Assembly (NCBI RefSeq): GCF_958431955.1
Contig: NZ_CAUASN010000049.1
Coordinates: 1 to 15,669, forward strand
Source of the DNA: an uncultured Adlercreutzia sp.
GTDB taxonomy: Bacteria > Actinomycetota > Coriobacteriia > Coriobacteriales > Eggerthellaceae
Length of the DNA stretch: 15,669 bases
Reading direction: 5' to 3'
Each line of letters starts with the position of its first letter. Position 1 is the first letter of the stretch. This document shows positions 14,011-15,669 of the stretch, piece after piece. The translations under genes were made by a program, and so were the position numbers. The notes under the pieces are model-generated. The model did not search any database. It saw only the letters and a list, made by a program, of their open reading frames with translations, and was not told the origin of the DNA.

Positions 14011-15669
14011 ATCTCGAACGCTGCACCGATGGCCAGCGAACGGTGGTGACGACGCTCGACGCGCCGCTCATGGTGTCGGCCGGCGCCGGCTCCGGCAAGA
14101 CCTTCACCCTCACCCAGCGAGTGGCCTTCGCCCTTTCTCCCGAGGCGGGAGGCGCCGGCCTCTCATCGGTGGACGAGCTTCTGGCCATCACCTTCACCAC
14201 CAAAGCTGCGGCCGAGCTGAAGGGGCGCATCAAAGGGCTCCTCCTGACCGAGGGGCTTGAGGCCGAGGCGTTGAAGGTGGACGACGCCTGGGTGTCCACC
14301 ATCCACGGCATGGCCGCCCGCATCCTGCGCGAGCACGCCCTGGAGGTGGGGCTCGATCCGGCCTTCCAGGTGATCGGCGAGGTGGAGGCCGGCGAGCTTC
14401 TGGCCGAGGCCGCCGAGCGCGTGGTGGCCCGGGCGCGCGAGGCCGGCGCCGGGCCGGTGCACGAGCTCTTGGCCCGTGAGAAGCTCCAGGGCTCCTCGTT
14501 CAACGACAGGGGAGCGGTGGACTTCGCCCTGGCCATCGCCGAGCGCGTGCACGCCATGCCCCGCGGCTTCGAGGGGCTCGCCGACGCGCCTGAGCCCGTC
14601 TCGCCCTCGCTTGTGGTGCGCTGCGCCTGCGAGGCGGCTGTCGAGATGCGCGCGGCCGCCGAGGCGTGGGCGAAGCCGTCGAAGACCAAGGTGGCCTTCC
14701 TCGAGCGGCTGGAGGCGGCCGTAGAGGCCGCCGAGGCGTGGCTCGCGGATGCGCCGAGCAGCGGTTTCGCCGACGCGGACTTCGACGCCGACGGGTTCGG
14801 CGCCGTCTTCTATGGCTTTCCCCTCACCACGGGGGCCGCGGTGGGCAAGGCCGACGCGCCGGCCTTCGAGGCATGGCAGACCGCCATGGTGGAGTTGGAA
14901 CGCGAGGTGCGGGCGGGGCTTTCGGTGCGCTGGCAGGCTGCGGTGACGATGCTCGCCCGCGAGATCGAGGAGGAGTTCGCCCGCGTTAAGGGCCCCTCGC
15001 GTCTCGACAACGGCGACTTGCTCACGCGCTGCGCCGACGCGCTTTCCGAGCATCCCTCCATCGCCGAGAGCCTGCGGGAGCGCTTCAGGATCATCATGGT
15101 GGACGAGTTCCAGGACACCGATCGCCTGCAGGTGGACATTATCGGCCGCATCGCGCAGCCCGGGTTCTCGAACGTGTGCACGGTGGGCGATGCCCAGCAG
15201 TCCATCTACCGGTTCCGCGGCGCCGATGTGAACGTGTTCACCGAGTACCGCTCGGATTTGGAGGCGCGGGCCGGGAAAGAGGCCCTCGTGCAGCTCGACT
15301 GGAACTTCCGCAGCCACGGCGACGTGCTGGCGCTCGTGGAGCGCGTCTTCTCGCAGCCGACGGTGTTCGGCGATGACTTCCTGCGCCTGGAGGCAAAGGG
15401 CGCGGTGAATGCCGAGCCTGACGCGCTCTTCGATGGAGGTGTGCGCCCGCGCGTCTCCCTCTCGGCGGTGCACTACCCGGCGCGGGGCTTCGACGCCTCC
15501 CGGGCGCGCGATGCGGGCGCCGAGGCGGTGGCCGACCACTTCGCCGAGCTCGCGGCCGCCGGGGCGCGTCCCGGTGAGATGGTTATCCTGCTGGGGAAGA
15601 TGACCCACGCCCACCGCGCTCTTCGATGGAGGTGTGCGCCCGCGCGTCTCCCTCTCGGCGGTGCACTAC
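14007..15669 (+). CDS. addA: AddA-like UvrD/Rep helicase subunit, 5' part; last 55 bases doubtful
   Basis: This is the motor subunit of the AddAB-type helicase-nuclease, running off the window. Visible superfamily 1 motifs are SAGAGSGKTFTL (Walker A, K31), the FTTKAAAELKGRI region, VSTIHGMAARIL, MVDEFQDTD (motif II, D366-E367), GDAQQSIYRFRGAD (motif III) and LDWNFRSH. The ATG at 14007 has AAAGGAGG at 13994-14001 and overlaps the addB stop in ATGA. Reading is convincing up to KMTHAH (15614). From 15615 the sequence is an exact copy of 15422-15476 in another frame and no longer resembles a helicase, so about 536 residues are trustworthy. The C-terminal helicase motifs and any nuclease domain are missing. 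Confidence 0.9.
   Translation, partial: MNLERCTDGQRTVVTTLDAPLMVSAGAGSGKTFTLTQRVAFALSPEAGGAGLSSVDELLAITFTTKAAAELKGRIKGLLLTEGLEAEALKVDDAWVSTIHGMAARILREHALEVGLDPAFQVIGEVEAGELLAEAAERVVARAREAGAGPVHELLAREKLQGSSFNDRGAVDFALAIAERVHAMPRGFEGLADAPEPVSPSLVVRCACEAAVEMRAAAEAWAKPSKTKVAFLERLEAAVEAAEAWLADAPSSGFADADFDADGFGAVFYGFPLTTGAAVGKADAPAFEAWQTAMVELEREVRAGLSVRWQAAVTMLAREIEEEFARVKGPSRLDNGDLLTRCADALSEHPSIAESLRERFRIIMVDEFQDTDRLQVDIIGRIAQPGFSNVCTVGDAQQSIYRFRGADVNVFTEYRSDLEARAGKEALVQLDWNFRSHGDVLALVERVFSQPTVFGDDFLRLEAKGAVNAEPDALFDGGVRPRVSLSAVHYPARGFDASRARDAGAEAVADHFAELAAAGARPGEMVILLGKMTHAHRALRWRCAPARLPLGGAL
15422..15476 (+). repeat. first copy of an exact 55-base direct repeat
   Basis: Bases 15422-15476 lie inside the AddA frame and read naturally as protein (ALFDGGVRPRVSLSAVHY). 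The identical 55 bases recur at 15615-15669, the end of the window, 193 bases later. Confidence 0.95.
15615..15669 (+). repeat. second copy of the 55-base repeat at the window end, probable assembly artefact
   Basis: This copy is exact and shifted by 193 bases, which is not a multiple of three, so it breaks the AddA frame and homology. An exact repeat ending precisely at a contig end, with a length of 55, is what a k=55 de Bruijn assembly leaves behind. A real 193-bp tandem duplication that frameshifts addA is the alternative. Confidence 0.9.

Overview
The window is a high-GC bacterial contig of about 15.7 kb. Its GC-rich third codon positions, strong AGGAGG-type ribosome binding sites, leaderless promoters and mix of a Gram-positive-type LexA box, an anaerobe-type glutamate dehydrogenase, HypA and a multi-cluster ferredoxin suggest an anaerobic actinobacterium. 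Coriobacteriia (Eggerthellaceae-like) is my best guess; genus and species cannot be read from this sequence alone.

Layout. (1) 1-668: the 3' end of uvrA. (2) 847-1572: a membrane-anchored protein of unknown function read from a probable leaderless promoter. (3) 1763-3094: gdhA, with a TTG start, a palindrome inside its promoter and a strong terminator. (4) 3095-3601: a convergent intergenic region holding a 211-bp element of nested inverted repeats that looks like a non-autonomous mobile repeat. (5) 3602-5150, minus strand: hypA, which almost certainly starts at an ATT codon, preceded by a winged-helix/4Fe-4S protein whose 5' end looks cut off. (6) 5151-5400: apparent gene remnants at a rearrangement or assembly junction. 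(7) 5488-8842: a LexA-box promoter followed by a tight three-gene run, Y-family polymerase (UvrX/YqjW type), YolD-like protein and a DUF2130 coiled-coil protein. (8) 8901-9161, minus: a tiny Lys/Cys-rich protein, divergent from a HIRAN-domain protein that is translationally coupled to a Sel1-repeat protein (9360-10629). (9) 10711-11028, minus: a 105-residue protein of unknown function. (10) 11281-15669: an AddB-like nuclease subunit overlapping an AddA-like helicase by 4 bases.

The common theme is DNA repair: UvrA, an SOS-controlled translesion polymerase with its YolD partner and a probable nuclease-fold protein, and an AddAB-type break-repair helicase-nuclease. The HIRAN protein may belong with these by domain type. 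GdhA and the HypA/ferredoxin pair are metabolic.

The last 55 bases (15615-15669) exactly repeat 15422-15476 in a different reading frame and break the AddA homology. The end of the window is therefore probably a contig-end assembly artefact, and the AddA sequence should be trusted only to about 15614. The most interesting leads are the ATT-started hypA, the LexA-box polymerase-YolD-DUF2130 operon with a leaderless start, the nested-repeat element and the Lys/Cys-rich protein beside the HIRAN-Sel1 pair.
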